Of a DNA stretch of 64,000 nt, positions 17,977 to 27,104 are shown in pieces. The notes under the pieces are model-generated. The model saw only the letters and a program-made list of their open reading frames with translations. It was not told where the DNA came from and did not search any database. Positions within the stretch are counted from its first letter, which is position 1; every line of letters begins with the position of its first letter. The translations under genes and the position numbers were made by a program. The stretch comes from Pedobacter sp. KBW06 (lineage in GTDB: Bacteria; Bacteroidota; Bacteroidia; Sphingobacteriales; Sphingobacteriaceae): contig NZ_QAJL01000005.1 in NCBI RefSeq assembly GCF_003852525.1, positions 817,230 through 881,229 of the forward strand, written 5' to 3'.

Positions 17977-19419
17977 CTAATAACCAGGATTTTGAATCAG
18001 TTTATTATTTGTCCGTATCTCCGTTAAAGGAATTGGATACAACAACTGGTAATCTCCTGCCCAGGGTTGTTTTACAGAAATCACAGAAAGCACATCGTGT
18101 GCCCTTCCGGTCCTTTTCAGGTCTAACCAACGGTGTCCCCATTCAGAAAAAAACTCTGTTCTTCTTTCTTTCTCAATCGCGGCAACTACAGCATCTTTGG
18201 AAAGCCCTGCAGGGAGCTCATCAATGCCCGCACGGCGGCGAATTACATTCAGGTCGGCAATGGCCAGATCCAGTTGCTGACTTCCAAGTGTTAAAGCTTC
18301 TGCTCTGATCAGGTATTGTTCTGCCAGTCGCAGCATGGTATAGTATTCTGTAACCGGGCCTCCAACGGATGAGTTCCCTACCCCTATTTTGTATTTATAG
18401 ACAAAATAATTGATTTCTCCCGCTTTAGTCACCGGCATCAGCCAGGAGGCCTTTCTCTTATCGTTGTTTTCAAATTTCTCAACAAGGTCCTCTGCAAGAC
18501 GAACACCAAAATACTCGTTCGCTACCGGCGATAAAAAAGGCTTGATCACATAACCTTCGGGGGTGGCGTTCCCACGTGTGAGCGTCATGTTACTATGCTG
18601 CATTTGCCAGATGGCCTCTTTATTATTCTTTAGAAAAACTTCATTTAAGTCTCCATTCAATTCAAATAACCCGCTTTGTTCGATTACTTCCGTTGCAGCG
18701 GCAACGGCATTGGCATAATCGCCCATAAAAAGGTAAACCCTGGCCAGCATGGCCGTTGCTGCCCATTTGTTCGGACGGATCCGCTCTCCGGTTTTTGATC
18801 CGGAAAAATCTGCAGCAAGGTCTGATTTGGCATCCTGTAAATCCTTAACCACCTGTGCATAAACTTCTGCCTTGGGCGTACGGGTCATCCGAACCGTCTT
18901 ATTAAAATCATCGGTCAGTGCCAATGGCACGTCTCCAAAAAAGTTAACGAGGTAGAAATAGGTATAAGCCCTCATGAACTTAGCTTCAGCAGTCAGCTTA
19001 ATTCGTACCTCCTTGTGCAGCTTTAATGAAGTAGAAGCTGCAATTCCCTCAATAACGGCATTGGCATTGTAAATATTCTTATAAGCAGTAGTCCAGATAT
19101 CAGAGGTCGCTATTTCGGACGAAATCAGTTTATTCGTATATACCGCATTAGGCCCTGTGAAAGAGAGATTCAGCTCGTCGGCCGACTGGTTGCACAAGGT
19201 CGTAACGGCCCCATTCCCAAAATTCAGCACCTGATCATTAATCAATTGCGAATAGGCACCAGCCATAGCAGAATTGGCCTGGTTATCATTATCAAAAACC
19301 TTATCCGTAGTAATGGTATTGATTGGATCAGGAATATCAATCATGTCTTTACAGGAAGAAAACATCAGGATGCATGCCGCCATAAAGCTATATCTGTTTA
19401 AATTTCTTTTCATCATCAT
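17977..19419 (-). CDS. SusD/RagB family surface lipoprotein
   Basis: 480 residues with a lipoprotein signal (FMAACILMFSSC). SusD hallmarks include the N-terminal region after SITTDKVFDND, TPR-like helices with KLTAEAKFMRAYTYFYLVNFFGDVPL, and the C-terminal signature around LRLAEQYLIRAEAL, RRRAGIDELPA, ERRTEFFSEWGHRWLDLKRTG and a final NPGY. SusD proteins form a lid over the SusC barrel and capture the substrate, usually glycan or peptide. It is 11 bp downstream of its SusC partner and translationally close. The substrate cannot be read from sequence. No glycoside hydrolase lies in this operon, but an M16 protease does, which favours a peptide or protein ligand. Confidence 0.96.
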   Translation of the reverse strand: MMMKRNLNRYSFMAACILMFSSCKDMIDIPDPINTITTDKVFDNDNQANSAMAGAYSQLINDQVLNFGNGAVTTLCNQSADELNLSFTGPNAVYTNKLISSEIATSDIWTTAYKNIYNANAVIEGIAASTSLKLHKEVRIKLTAEAKFMRAYTYFYLVNFFGDVPLALTDDFNKTVRMTRTPKAEVYAQVVKDLQDAKSDLAADFSGSKTGERIRPNKWAATAMLARVYLFMGDYANAVAAATEVIEQSGLFELNGDLNEVFLKNNKEAIWQMQHSNMTLTRGNATPEGYVIKPFLSPVANEYFGVRLAEDLVEKFENNDKRKASWLMPVTKAGEINYFVYKYKIGVGNSSVGGPVTEYYTMLRLAEQYLIRAEALTLGSQQLDLAIADLNVIRRRAGIDELPAGLSKDAVVAAIEKERRTEFFSEWGHRWLDLKRTGRAHDVLSVISVKQPWAGDYQLLYPIPLTEIRTNNKLIQNPGY

Positions 19420-19430
19420 CTCGTTAGGAA

Positions 19431-22400
19431 TTAAAAATTAACCGAAAGGCCACACAAATAGATTTTGGCGGGTGGAAGCGCCCCAAATTGCTGTATATCC
19501 GGATCAAGCCCTTTAACATTGCTGATCACAAATATATTCTGGGCATTTACGTAGATGCTCAGCGCCCCTGCACCGAGCTTTTTTGCCCATTTCTGATCCA
19601 GCTCATAGGAAAGTGCTGCGTTAGACAAGCGGATATAAGAAACTGTTCTATACCTGCCATCAGAACTAAAAAACAACTGGGTTCCATCATTATATCTGGT
19701 CGTTGGTTTTGGATATAAGGCATGGTCGCCAGGCGCTTTCCAATAATTTCCGATCACATCTTTCGGTAAATTTCCCGGAGCGCCGGGATAAACATCCGAA
19801 CTGAAATTGGGATCAGCCCCGATAAAATTATTGTAATTGAAAGAAGTGCTCAGCCTGAACCCCTTGTAGGTAAAAACATTAGTCAATCCGCCTGTAAATT
19901 TTGGAGAAAGATCTAAGGCAACATATTGGTCGCCACCTCCGGCGCGGCCGGTATTCTGACCAACAAAGCCATCGCCATTGTAATCTTCTACCTTGTAAAA
20001 TCCAGTCAGGGGATCTACGCCTAAATAGTGGAACAGATATTGGGTATTGATAGATTTACCCACCTGATGCGTAGTTACATACGGGGAATGTGCAAGGTCG
20101 GGATACGAGACCAATACATTCTTGTTTCTGGAACCAAAAAGCGATACCGTCCAGTTGAATTTTTCCGTATTCAGCACATTCGCATCAATCGTAATGTCCC
20201 AGCCTTTATTGTCTACTACCGCAGGCCAGTTGGCCATTACCGTAGGAAAGCCCGTATATACCGGCGTAGGAAAATCCGTCAGCTGATTGTCACACCTTTC
20301 CCGGTATATCGCAAACTGAAAATTGATTCTGTTTTCTAAGAAACCTATGTTTAAAGCGGTCTCCAGTTTTTTATTCACCTGCCATTTGTAATTTGGATTT
20401 ACCGCCAGTAAGCTGATTAAAGGAGTAGTGCCATCATAATCGGGCAATGGATCGCTATACTGTTTATTTTTAGCCCACTGTGCCAGGTATCTATAATCAC
20501 CTACCGCATCCCCACCTGTTAAGGCATAACTTCCCCTCAACTTTAAGAAACTGATAAATGAAGGAAGGACTTTTTTGATCGGCGCTTCTTCCGATAAAAT
20601 CCAGGCGCCTGCAACAGAGCCGAAATTACCGTAACGGTTGCCAGGCCCAAAGCGGGAAGATCCGTCCCTTCGCCAGTTGATATTGGCAATATATTTTGAT
20701 TTCCAATTGTAATTGATCCTGCCAAATAACGCCGCCAGTTTATGATAATTTACATCTCCGGTAGGGTTGAAAATCTGAGGTGCCAGATTAATAGATTCAA
20801 TAAAATCATCGCTGTCATAACCAAGCCCCGTCAATGAATTGGCCCTGGTTACATTTTTCTGTAAAGAACCTGCGAACAACAACTCCAGGTTACCTTCACC
20901 TATTTTTAGTTTATAATTTAACTGTGGTTCTACCACCAAATTAAGGTTATTGGTGCTTCCAAACCGGGAAGATCCTGTTGGATTAGTGATCGGGTCCTGC
21001 GCATAAATATAGCCGAAGTACTTAGTGGCATTGCTGGTATAGCCATAACCAAATCTGGTAGAAAAACTCAGGTCTTTCAATATTTCATAGCTCAGATTCA
21101 GATTGCCGGTAAACGAATGCGTATCCGAATAATATGGAGCTTCCAGACCACTAAAAGGGAATTTACTTGCTCCATTAGGACCTCTCCATGGTGCAAAATT
21201 CAGCAGCCCGTCAGGTCCATAAATATCCGGTGCATTGGGCGGCAAAGCAACCGTAGCGGGAATGGTGGTGGTATTGACTGTAGTATAAGAATAGATAACC
21301 CCAAAATCTACCTGAAATTTCCTGTCGACAGTTTTATGCCTCATGTTAAAGCTGAGTCCGGCCACCTGGTTGCTTCCTTTACTCGTCAGGATCTCCGTCT
21401 GTCTTCCGTAATTGCCACTGAGGCGGAACTGAGTCTGCACATCACCACCGCTCAGACTCATCGAAACATTGGATTGTTTCCCAATATTTCCCAAAAGTAC
21501 CTTCTGCCAGTCTGTATATTTATTCTGGTCCCACAGTACGAGATCAGGGGCATTTTCCAGATCTGGTATAATGTTGTCATTCTTAAATGCTTCCTTTCTG
21601 ATTTGCAGGTATTCGGCTGTATTGAGTACATCCCAATGGCGGGTGATCGCAGAAAATCCCTGCCCCAGGGCTGCCGAAAATTTAGTAGCCCCTGGCCGGC
21701 CCTTTTTTGTGGTGATCAGAATGACGCCATTGGCCGCCCTCGAACCGTAAATCGCCGTGGCATCACCATCTTTCAAAATTTCAATACTCTCAATGTCTTT
21801 ACTATTGAGGCCAAACATCGGGCTCTGGCCTCCGGTAGGAGAAAATCCATCCTGAACAACACCGGGAGAACCGGTCTGATAATTGGAATTTCCACCCAAA
21901 TCCAGGGTATTTTGAGGTACCCCGTCAATCACATACAAGGGTTCTGAAACGAACGCAGAATTAATGGTCTTTCTTCCCCTGATTTCTACTTTCACCGGAC
22001 TGCTGGCATAACCCGCTGTCGAGGTAACGATTACACCGGGCACCCTTCCCTGTAAAGCCAGCAATGGATTCATTACAGGTTGCTGTTCCAGCTCTCTCGA
22101 ACTGACTCTGGCAATGTTACCCGTACTTGTTCTGCGGTCTGTGGTTCCATAAGCCTGCACCATCACTTCATCCAGAAAAGATACGGATGGCTCCAGCATA
22201 ATGGTCAGGTAAAATCCGGTAGCGGTTTTCACCACGCTCATGTTCTTAGAAAAGGAGCTGGTATTGACTTCCATTTTTTCAAACTCGGCCAACCTCACCT
22301 GCAGGGAATCAAATCCAACAGAGCTGAAGGTAATCACACTGTTCTCTTCCAGCTTTGGCAGATGAAATTCTCCCTTCGCATTAGAGCCGGCGCTAATTCT

Positions 22401-22877
22401 TTTATTCTTCACCTTAAGTGTCACCCCGCTCAATGGTTCATTCGTCTTTTTATTGATGATATTTCCCTGCACGTCTATGCCGACAGCAAAAACTGCCGCT
22501 ACCCGGTCCATAATGGTCGCGGCTTTGGCCTTCAATAAAACGGTTTTATTTTCAATCTTATAAGTAATCGGCTGGTCGCTGAAACATTTTTCCAGCACCT
22601 CCTCTATCGCTGCATTTTTCACAGAGATGGAAATCGGCTTGCTGGACCTGATCAGTCCTTCGCTAAAAAGGAAGTCGTAACCACTTTGCTGCCGGATGTC
22701 CTTCAATACCTGCTCTAAGGCGGTATTTTTGGTATTCAGGGTAATGCGCTGGGCAAAACTGCTCGCACTTACCTGCATAATTGTAGCTATTAAAATGACG
22801 GTGGTGAATCGTATCATTAGCAAAATCTTATTCGCATACTTTTTGAGTACGGGTTGGTTCGTATAGGTTTTATACAT
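19431..22877 (-). CDS. SusC/RagA family TonB-dependent receptor with STN signalling domain
   Basis: 1148 residues from the ATG at 22877 (MYKTYTNQP...), preferred over the ATG at 22925 because the N-terminus then matches the usual form for this family. The order is signal anchor (about 20-43, MIRFTTVILIATIMQVSASSF); STN secretin/TonB short domain (about 50-100, LEQVLKDIRQQSGYDFLF); carboxypeptidase-like beta-sandwich (about 140-210); plug domain with ESIEILKDGDATAIYGSRAANGVILITTKKG; then the outer-membrane barrel ending in YLCGLSVNF. The STN domain and the FecR and ECF genes just upstream make this a transducer: ligand binding should signal through FecR to the sigma factor. It is followed at once by susD. 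A hairpin lies in its 5' region (23011-23048). Confidence 0.95.
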   Translation of the reverse strand: MYKTYTNQPVLKKYANKILLMIRFTTVILIATIMQVSASSFAQRITLNTKNTALEQVLKDIRQQSGYDFLFSEGLIRSSKPISISVKNAAIEEVLEKCFSDQPITYKIENKTVLLKAKAATIMDRVAAVFAVGIDVQGNIINKKTNEPLSGVTLKVKNKRISAGSNAKGEFHLPKLEENSVITFSSVGFDSLQVRLAEFEKMEVNTSSFSKNMSVVKTATGFYLTIMLEPSVSFLDEVMVQAYGTTDRRTSTGNIARVSSRELEQQPVMNPLLALQGRVPGVIVTSTAGYASSPVKVEIRGRKTINSAFVSEPLYVIDGVPQNTLDLGGNSNYQTGSPGVVQDGFSPTGGQSPMFGLNSKDIESIEILKDGDATAIYGSRAANGVILITTKKGRPGATKFSAALGQGFSAITRHWDVLNTAEYLQIRKEAFKNDNIIPDLENAPDLVLWDQNKYTDWQKVLLGNIGKQSNVSMSLSGGDVQTQFRLSGNYGRQTEILTSKGSNQVAGLSFNMRHKTVDRKFQVDFGVIYSYTTVNTTTIPATVALPPNAPDIYGPDGLLNFAPWRGPNGASKFPFSGLEAPYYSDTHSFTGNLNLSYEILKDLSFSTRFGYGYTSNATKYFGYIYAQDPITNPTGSSRFGSTNNLNLVVEPQLNYKLKIGEGNLELLFAGSLQKNVTRANSLTGLGYDSDDFIESINLAPQIFNPTGDVNYHKLAALFGRINYNWKSKYIANINWRRDGSSRFGPGNRYGNFGSVAGAWILSEEAPIKKVLPSFISFLKLRGSYALTGGDAVGDYRYLAQWAKNKQYSDPLPDYDGTTPLISLLAVNPNYKWQVNKKLETALNIGFLENRINFQFAIYRERCDNQLTDFPTPVYTGFPTVMANWPAVVDNKGWDITIDANVLNTEKFNWTVSLFGSRNKNVLVSYPDLAHSPYVTTHQVGKSINTQYLFHYLGVDPLTGFYKVEDYNGDGFVGQNTGRAGGGDQYVALDLSPKFTGGLTNVFTYKGFRLSTSFNYNNFIGADPNFSSDVYPGAPGNLPKDVIGNYWKAPGDHALYPKPTTRYNDGTQLFFSSDGRYRTVSYIRLSNAALSYELDQKWAKKLGAGALSIYVNAQNIFVISNVKGLDPDIQQFGALPPAKIYLCGLSVNF

Positions 22878-23010
22878 TTCATCTGGTTTGCGACAAATTC
22901 TTAGCGGCTGATGAAACCATAGCATTGCTTTAACTCACAATATTTGCTAAGTTTGTTTGTCTGGTTTAGTTGATAGGATCTCAAAATTTTTGTTAACGTA
23001 TTCCGGCATC

Positions 23011-23048
23011 GGTCAGGAGTGTATCGAGCACTTCTGACCTCTTTTTTT
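23011..23048. promoter_or_regulatory. Hairpin with poly-T flank between fecR and susC
   Basis: Arms GGTCAGGAGTG (23011-23021) and CACTTCTGACC (23029-23039) pair over 11 bp with one G-U, loop 7 nt. A run of seven T follows on the plus strand (23042-23048). In the mRNA sense of the susC operon (minus strand) it is an A-run followed by a hairpin, about 134 nt ahead of the susC start. It is closely similar to the element at 35396-35432. Possible roles are a terminator for antisense transcription, a processing or stability element for susC mRNA, or a partial fecR terminator. Confidence 0.7.
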
Positions 23049-23073
23049 AAGGATTACGTCGCTTAAATAGTAT

Positions 23074-24282
23074 CTATTTCTTTACGATCACCCTCCTTCC
23101 CTCAATTTTAAAATGTACATTTCCAGTATAATCCAGCATATTCAGTAACTCAGAGATGTTTTTGTCCCTGGAAATCTCTCCCTTAAATTTGAATTCAGGA
23201 TCCGGCTGTGTTTCATAAATCACCTCCACATCGTACCACCTGGAAACCTTAGTCATGATAGACCTTAAGTTTTCATTGAATTTGAAATAGCCATTTTTCC
23301 AGGCCAATACATCTTCCAGGTCCACATCATGGATCAGTTTCATATTACCCTGAGATACCTGGGATTGTTCGCCTGGTTTCAGGATCAGGAATTCGGCGGC
23401 AGGTTTAACCGCATTGATTACGCCATCTCTGGCTCCGGCAGCATTGCTTGCGTTTGAAGAAACCTTCACACTTCCTGATAACAAAGTAGTTTTCACTGCC
23501 TTTTCATCATCGTAAGACATGATGTTAAAATGGGTTCCCAATACTTCCACAATTTGTCCTTTCGCCAGTACCCGGAAAGGAGCCTTTTTATTATGGCTGA
23601 TTTCGAAATAAGCCTCTCCTTTTAGTTCTACTTTTCGTTCTTTCCCTGCAAAAGACACCGGATACTTTAAACTCGAAGAAGCATTTAAAAAGACTTTAGA
23701 GCCATCCGGCAAAATCACCTGCCATTGTCCGCCTCGGGGTGCTTCAATGGTATTGTATTCGGTGCTGCCTTTTCCGGAAGCATTTGGAGCAGCCTGATAA
23801 ATCAATTGTCCCTTGGTAGTTTTGCTGATCGTCACCCCGGCCTGTTGCGCCAGCTGTCCGTTAAGCGCATCGGTTAAACTGATCTTTTGTCCGTTGGCCA
23901 AAGTCAGCACGGCTTTATTTTTACCTGGATTGATGTCGTTTTTCGCGAATTGAGTTCCGGCAACATCTTTATGGTTCTGATAGAAGAATACAGCAGTCAT
24001 TGCGACAATCAATACCGCAGCGGCAGCGGCGATTTTAAATCTTAACATTGATTTTCGTACAGGGGAATGAGTGGAACGGCCTTCGCTTACAGGGCGGTCA
24101 ATCTGCTGACCAATATTCAGCCACATCTGCCGTTTTACATCCAGGTAGTCGACCTCCTCGGGTTCTTGTTGCCGAAGCTCAGATTGCTTCACAAACCAGT
24201 TTTCTACCAGGCGTATTTCCTCTGTTGATGCGCTGCCATCATTATACTTCCTGATCAATTCTATTACCTGTTCCCTATTCAT
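23074..24282 (-). CDS. FecR family anti-sigma factor / regulator
   Basis: 402-residue inner-membrane protein. The N-terminal cytoplasmic part (about 1-85) opens with MNREQVIELIRKYNDGSASTEE-like sequence and would bind the sigma factor. One membrane helix lies around 85-105 (AAAAAVLIVAMTAVFFY). The periplasmic FecR domain (about 175-275) contains GSKVFLNASSSLKYP and GEAYFEI. A C-terminal DUF4974 domain (about 330-402, KFNENLRSIMTKVSRWYDVEV) resembles the STN fold and would contact the receptor. It lies between the ECF sigma gene (121 bp upstream) and susC (196 bp downstream). This follows the standard FecIRA-like surface signalling layout. Confidence 0.93.
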   Translation of the reverse strand: MNREQVIELIRKYNDGSASTEEIRLVENWFVKQSELRQQEPEEVDYLDVKRQMWLNIGQQIDRPVSEGRSTHSPVRKSMLRFKIAAAAAVLIVAMTAVFFYQNHKDVAGTQFAKNDINPGKNKAVLTLANGQKISLTDALNGQLAQQAGVTISKTTKGQLIYQAAPNASGKGSTEYNTIEAPRGGQWQVILPDGSKVFLNASSSLKYPVSFAGKERKVELKGEAYFEISHNKKAPFRVLAKGQIVEVLGTHFNIMSYDDEKAVKTTLLSGSVKVSSNASNAAGARDGVINAVKPAAEFLILKPGEQSQVSQGNMKLIHDVDLEDVLAWKNGYFKFNENLRSIMTKVSRWYDVEVIYETQPDPEFKFKGEISRDKNISELLNMLDYTGNVHFKIEGRRVIVKK

Positions 24283-24403
24283 TTGTATTTATCAGTTTAA
24301 TCCTGATTTATAAGTAATAGCGATGAAAGGCCCTCAGGGGGTAGATGGAAATGATAAAAATCTTCAAATAATTGTAATCGACTGATTTTCAGTAGTAATT
24401 ATT

Positions 24404-24997
24404 TTAGTTTCTTTTAGAAAGTTCAATGATAATCAATCCGAAAGGAGCATACACAGCCAGCTTTGAACGCAAAATCTTCAGGGCATTGTTCACCTGTTTC
24501 TTTACCGTCTGGTCGGAGAGCCCGAGTTTTTCGGCAATTTCCGCATGGGAAAGGTTGTCCTTACGGCTCATTTCAAATATGACCTTCATTTTTGCGGGTA
24601 AATTGTCAATCTCCCTTTGTACAATGATTTTCAGCTCCCGTTCATCGATGTCCTGTATCGTTTCCAGGCTAATTTCTGAAGCATATTGTGCCAGAGAGGC
24701 AATGTGGTCATTTTTGAGCTTATTCCTTTGTATGAATTTCAAGACGCGGTTTCTGGCTCCTATATATAGGTATCCCGAAAGGTTGTTGTTTTCCTGAATC
24801 AGTTCCGGTTTATCCCAAAGGGCTACAAATAAATCCTGCACCAGGTCTTTAGAGGGCTCTTCATCCCTTAGCATCTGATTTACTTTATAAAACATCAGCA
24901 CTGCATACCTGTTGTAGATCTCCGCAAAAGCTTCATGGTTCCTGTCCTTTAAAAGACGAACCAATTCAGAATCCGTAAATTCAGAATACATTTTCAT
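24404..24997 (-). CDS. ECF-type RNA polymerase sigma-70 factor
   Basis: 197 residues. Region 2 (about 10-85) includes EIYNRYAVLMFYKVNQML, DLVQDLFVALWDKP and NLSGYLYIGARNRVLKFI. Region 4 (about 130-185) contains LPAKMKVIFEMSRKDNLSHAEIAEKLGLSDQTVKKQVNNAL. Both are typical of the Bacteroidota FecI-like ECF group that accompanies FecR and SusC. It should direct transcription of the downstream fecR-susC series when released. A second Met (residue 3) is an alternative start. The upstream 294-bp intergenic region to the divergent dinB gene contains the inverted repeat at 25067-25089. Confidence 0.94.
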   Translation of the reverse strand: MKMYSEFTDSELVRLLKDRNHEAFAEIYNRYAVLMFYKVNQMLRDEEPSKDLVQDLFVALWDKPELIQENNNLSGYLYIGARNRVLKFIQRNKLKNDHIASLAQYASEISLETIQDIDERELKIIVQREIDNLPAKMKVIFEMSRKDNLSHAEIAEKLGLSDQTVKKQVNNALKILRSKLAVYAPFGLIIIELSKRN

Positions 24998-25066
24998 GAT
25001 AGTCAGTATTCAATGCCCCCCAGCAAATTAAAAGAAATAAAAAAAGATTTGATCATGAGGAGACAC

Positions 25067-25089
25067 GTTGTTAGCTGTTAGCTAACAAC
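25067..25089. promoter_or_regulatory. Perfect inverted repeat in the sigma factor / dinB intergenic region
   Basis: Arms GTTGTTAGC (25067-25075) and GCTAACAAC (25081-25089) with a 5-nt loop, about 70 bp upstream of the sigma factor start and about 200 bp before the divergent DinB gene. It could be an operator or a small hairpin in the leader. No T-run follows on either strand, so it is not a standard terminator. Confidence 0.5.
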
Positions 25090-25291
25090 ATCTTAATCGC
25101 CCCTTAACAAACGTACATAAATATTTTTTACAATCACAGCCGAATTTACGAAGCCTGTCCTGTCAGGAGCTTACATTATCCATTGCTTTTCCTTCTGAAA
25201 AAAACAAATTACTCCGGCCGCCGAAAACTTATTGGCGATAGCAGATGTTTTATAACGGTTATTATTTATAAACTTTAAATCAACTTTGGTT

Positions 25292-25795
25292 ATGATACTT
25301 CAATACCTAACAAGCGAATTTGAAAATGAAGTAAACAACACACGTAAATTGTTACAGGCAGTTCCGGAGAATGACCTCGGCTATAAGCCTTCAGACATTT
25401 CCTGGACAATGGGCGAACTTGCCCAGCACATTGCCACGATTTACCACTGGTACCATGGCACGCTGACTCAGGATGTATACGATATAACGGCTGATCAACT
25501 TGAACGGGGCGACACCAACGATATCCAGGCAACCCTCGCACTTTTTGAGCGTAATGTCGAAAAAGCCCGAACGGCATTAGCCTCACTTACGGAAGAAAAG
25601 TTAGCGGACAACTGGACGATGAAAGCAGGTGAAAAAGTCCTCCTTGGCCCCATACCCAGAGGTCTCGTCACCCGCGGCTTTCTTTTTAACCACATTTATC
25701 ACCACCGTGGCGAATTGATCGTTTACCTGCGTGCCACGGGAAATAAAGTACCAGGCCTCTATGGTCCTACCTATGAAGAAAGCAGAAAAAGTTAA
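25292..25795 (+). CDS. DinB family protein
   Basis: 167 residues from the ATG at 25292 (an in-frame TTG lies 6 bp upstream). It is a four-helix-bundle DinB/YfiT-like protein. The metal triad of the superfamily is present as His46 (in GELAQHIATIYHW), His134 and His138 (in FNHIYHHRGELIVYLR). Members are often thiol-dependent transferases or stress-induced proteins of unknown substrate. It is a single gene, transcribed away from the ECF sigma factor, and unlikely to belong to that regulon unless the shared intergenic region is co-regulated. Confidence 0.88.
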   Translation: MILQYLTSEFENEVNNTRKLLQAVPENDLGYKPSDISWTMGELAQHIATIYHWYHGTLTQDVYDITADQLERGDTNDIQATLALFERNVEKARTALASLTEEKLADNWTMKAGEKVLLGPIPRGLVTRGFLFNHIYHHRGELIVYLRATGNKVPGLYGPTYEESRKS

Positions 25796-25851
25796 TTTAA
25801 ACCAGGCTAATCAGCAATTATTTTAATCAAATGAACCTGTACGCAGCTTAC

Positions 25852-26067
25852 TTAGCATTGAAATAGCCGGTTCATGATGCTTTTAACCAGCGCTACCGTT
25901 GCCGGTTGGTTTTGATGGCGTTCGGTTAAATCCTGAAGGATTTCCATCATCGCGGCTTGTCGCCGGAGAAAGAGCCATCCGGCAAAGTCTGCCGCATTTT
26001 CTTCGGCATCCAAACCGGTTTCAGTTCTGAACAATTGTTTATATTCCTCGATTACTTCTAAATTCAT
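25852..26067 (-). CDS. Small hypothetical protein (71 aa)
   Basis: Unrecognised. It is predicted to be a soluble, mostly helical 71-residue protein (EVIEEYKQLFRTETGLDAEENAADFAGWLFLRR-type composition), with no signal peptide and no cysteine motif. It sits convergent with dinB, 56 bp from its stop, and divergent from the 26163 gene with a 95-bp gap. The amphipathic charge pattern and clean reading frame support a real gene, but its function is unknown. Confidence 0.6.
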   Translation of the reverse strand: MNLEVIEEYKQLFRTETGLDAEENAADFAGWLFLRRQAAMMEILQDLTERHQNQPATVALVKSIMNRLFQC

Positions 26068-26162
26068 GGTCCTTGTTTTATACTTAAAAGTAATTTAAAT
26101 GAGATGAATTCAAAAGAAAATCTTATTATGCCCTCCACAGAAAGCAATCCCCCTGTTAAACA

Positions 26163-26966
26163 ATGAATTTAAATATAAAAGAAGACGAAGCACTGGACCT
26201 TGGCTTTGCAAATCCTGAAATAAAAGGCACTCCTACACTGTTTGTCGGCAAAATCATACTTGGGCAGGAGGAATTAGAAAAACTCGAAAGTAAAATACCC
26301 CGCGAATTATACCTTTTTGCCGCAGTGGTCAAAACCGGAGAAGTACATTTTAAATTTGGGGAACTAAAGAGACTGGAACTCATATTGGTAGAGAAAAATC
26401 TGGAAACCGGAGAAAGTATCCAGTATCACCTGACTCAGCACAACTCCATTATGTATAAAAATGTATCAGATCATACGGACAATTATGAATGCGTAGATAT
26501 GTTGAAGAAAAAGGACATCCTTTACCTGCATCGTGCACCCAAATGGAAAGCCTCAGAAGCCAGCATTCCAAAATATAAAGAAAAACTATTTTACTTCTCC
26601 ACGCAATTTTACATCCCTGAAAACAAAACGAACAAAACACATTTAGGCTGGGATGAAACGCTATATGTTTTTTTATATGCCACAGAAACTGACCAGCTTT
26701 TGGTCGAGATTTTTATACAGGATACCTCCGGACAGACTGCCGAAGACCATTATAAGCTGGAAGAAATGATGGCAGCATATGATGCCTGTTACAACAATCC
26801 GGACAAAGTTCATCAGCTCCTGAAAAAGGGAGATAAATACTTCCATGACTATGTACTGGAACACAAAAGAACAAGCCGTAACACCCTGGAAAGCTTACTT
26901 ACTTTTGCCAAAACAAAAAAGATGGAGACTGAAGTCAGTAAACGCCTGGCTTTGATGAACCGCTGA
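26163..26966 (+). CDS. Hypothetical protein (267 aa)
   Basis: Unrecognised. A soluble acidic/lysine-rich protein without signal peptide or membrane helix. The first 90 residues contain a possible short beta/alpha segment (GTPTLFVGKIILGQEELEKLE). The middle has aromatic-rich strands (KLFYFSTQFYIPENK, TLYVFLYATETDQLLVEIFIQD). The C-terminal 70 residues are helical. The start at 26163 directly follows a TAAACA stretch with no strong ribosome binding site. It stands alone, and no function can be proposed. Confidence 0.72.
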   Translation: MNLNIKEDEALDLGFANPEIKGTPTLFVGKIILGQEELEKLESKIPRELYLFAAVVKTGEVHFKFGELKRLELILVEKNLETGESIQYHLTQHNSIMYKNVSDHTDNYECVDMLKKKDILYLHRAPKWKASEASIPKYKEKLFYFSTQFYIPENKTNKTHLGWDETLYVFLYATETDQLLVEIFIQDTSGQTAEDHYKLEEMMAAYDACYNNPDKVHQLLKKGDKYFHDYVLEHKRTSRNTLESLLTFAKTKKMETEVSKRLALMNR

Positions 26967-27104
26967 TCACTGTTCCTATCTATCAAAAAGGCATGCAGCT
27001 GTTTTTATTAAAATATTCCTGAAAGTTGTATTTTTCCATTGCTTTATACGTAAATAATTGTTATAATTGGATTAACAAAATATTTACACTAAAACGCTCT
27101 CATT

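Noticed and set aside
21117..21947. 276-codon open frame on the plus strand
   Set aside because: Lies wholly antisense to the SusC gene, whose plug and barrel sequence is clearly coding. Its translation has no domain pattern.
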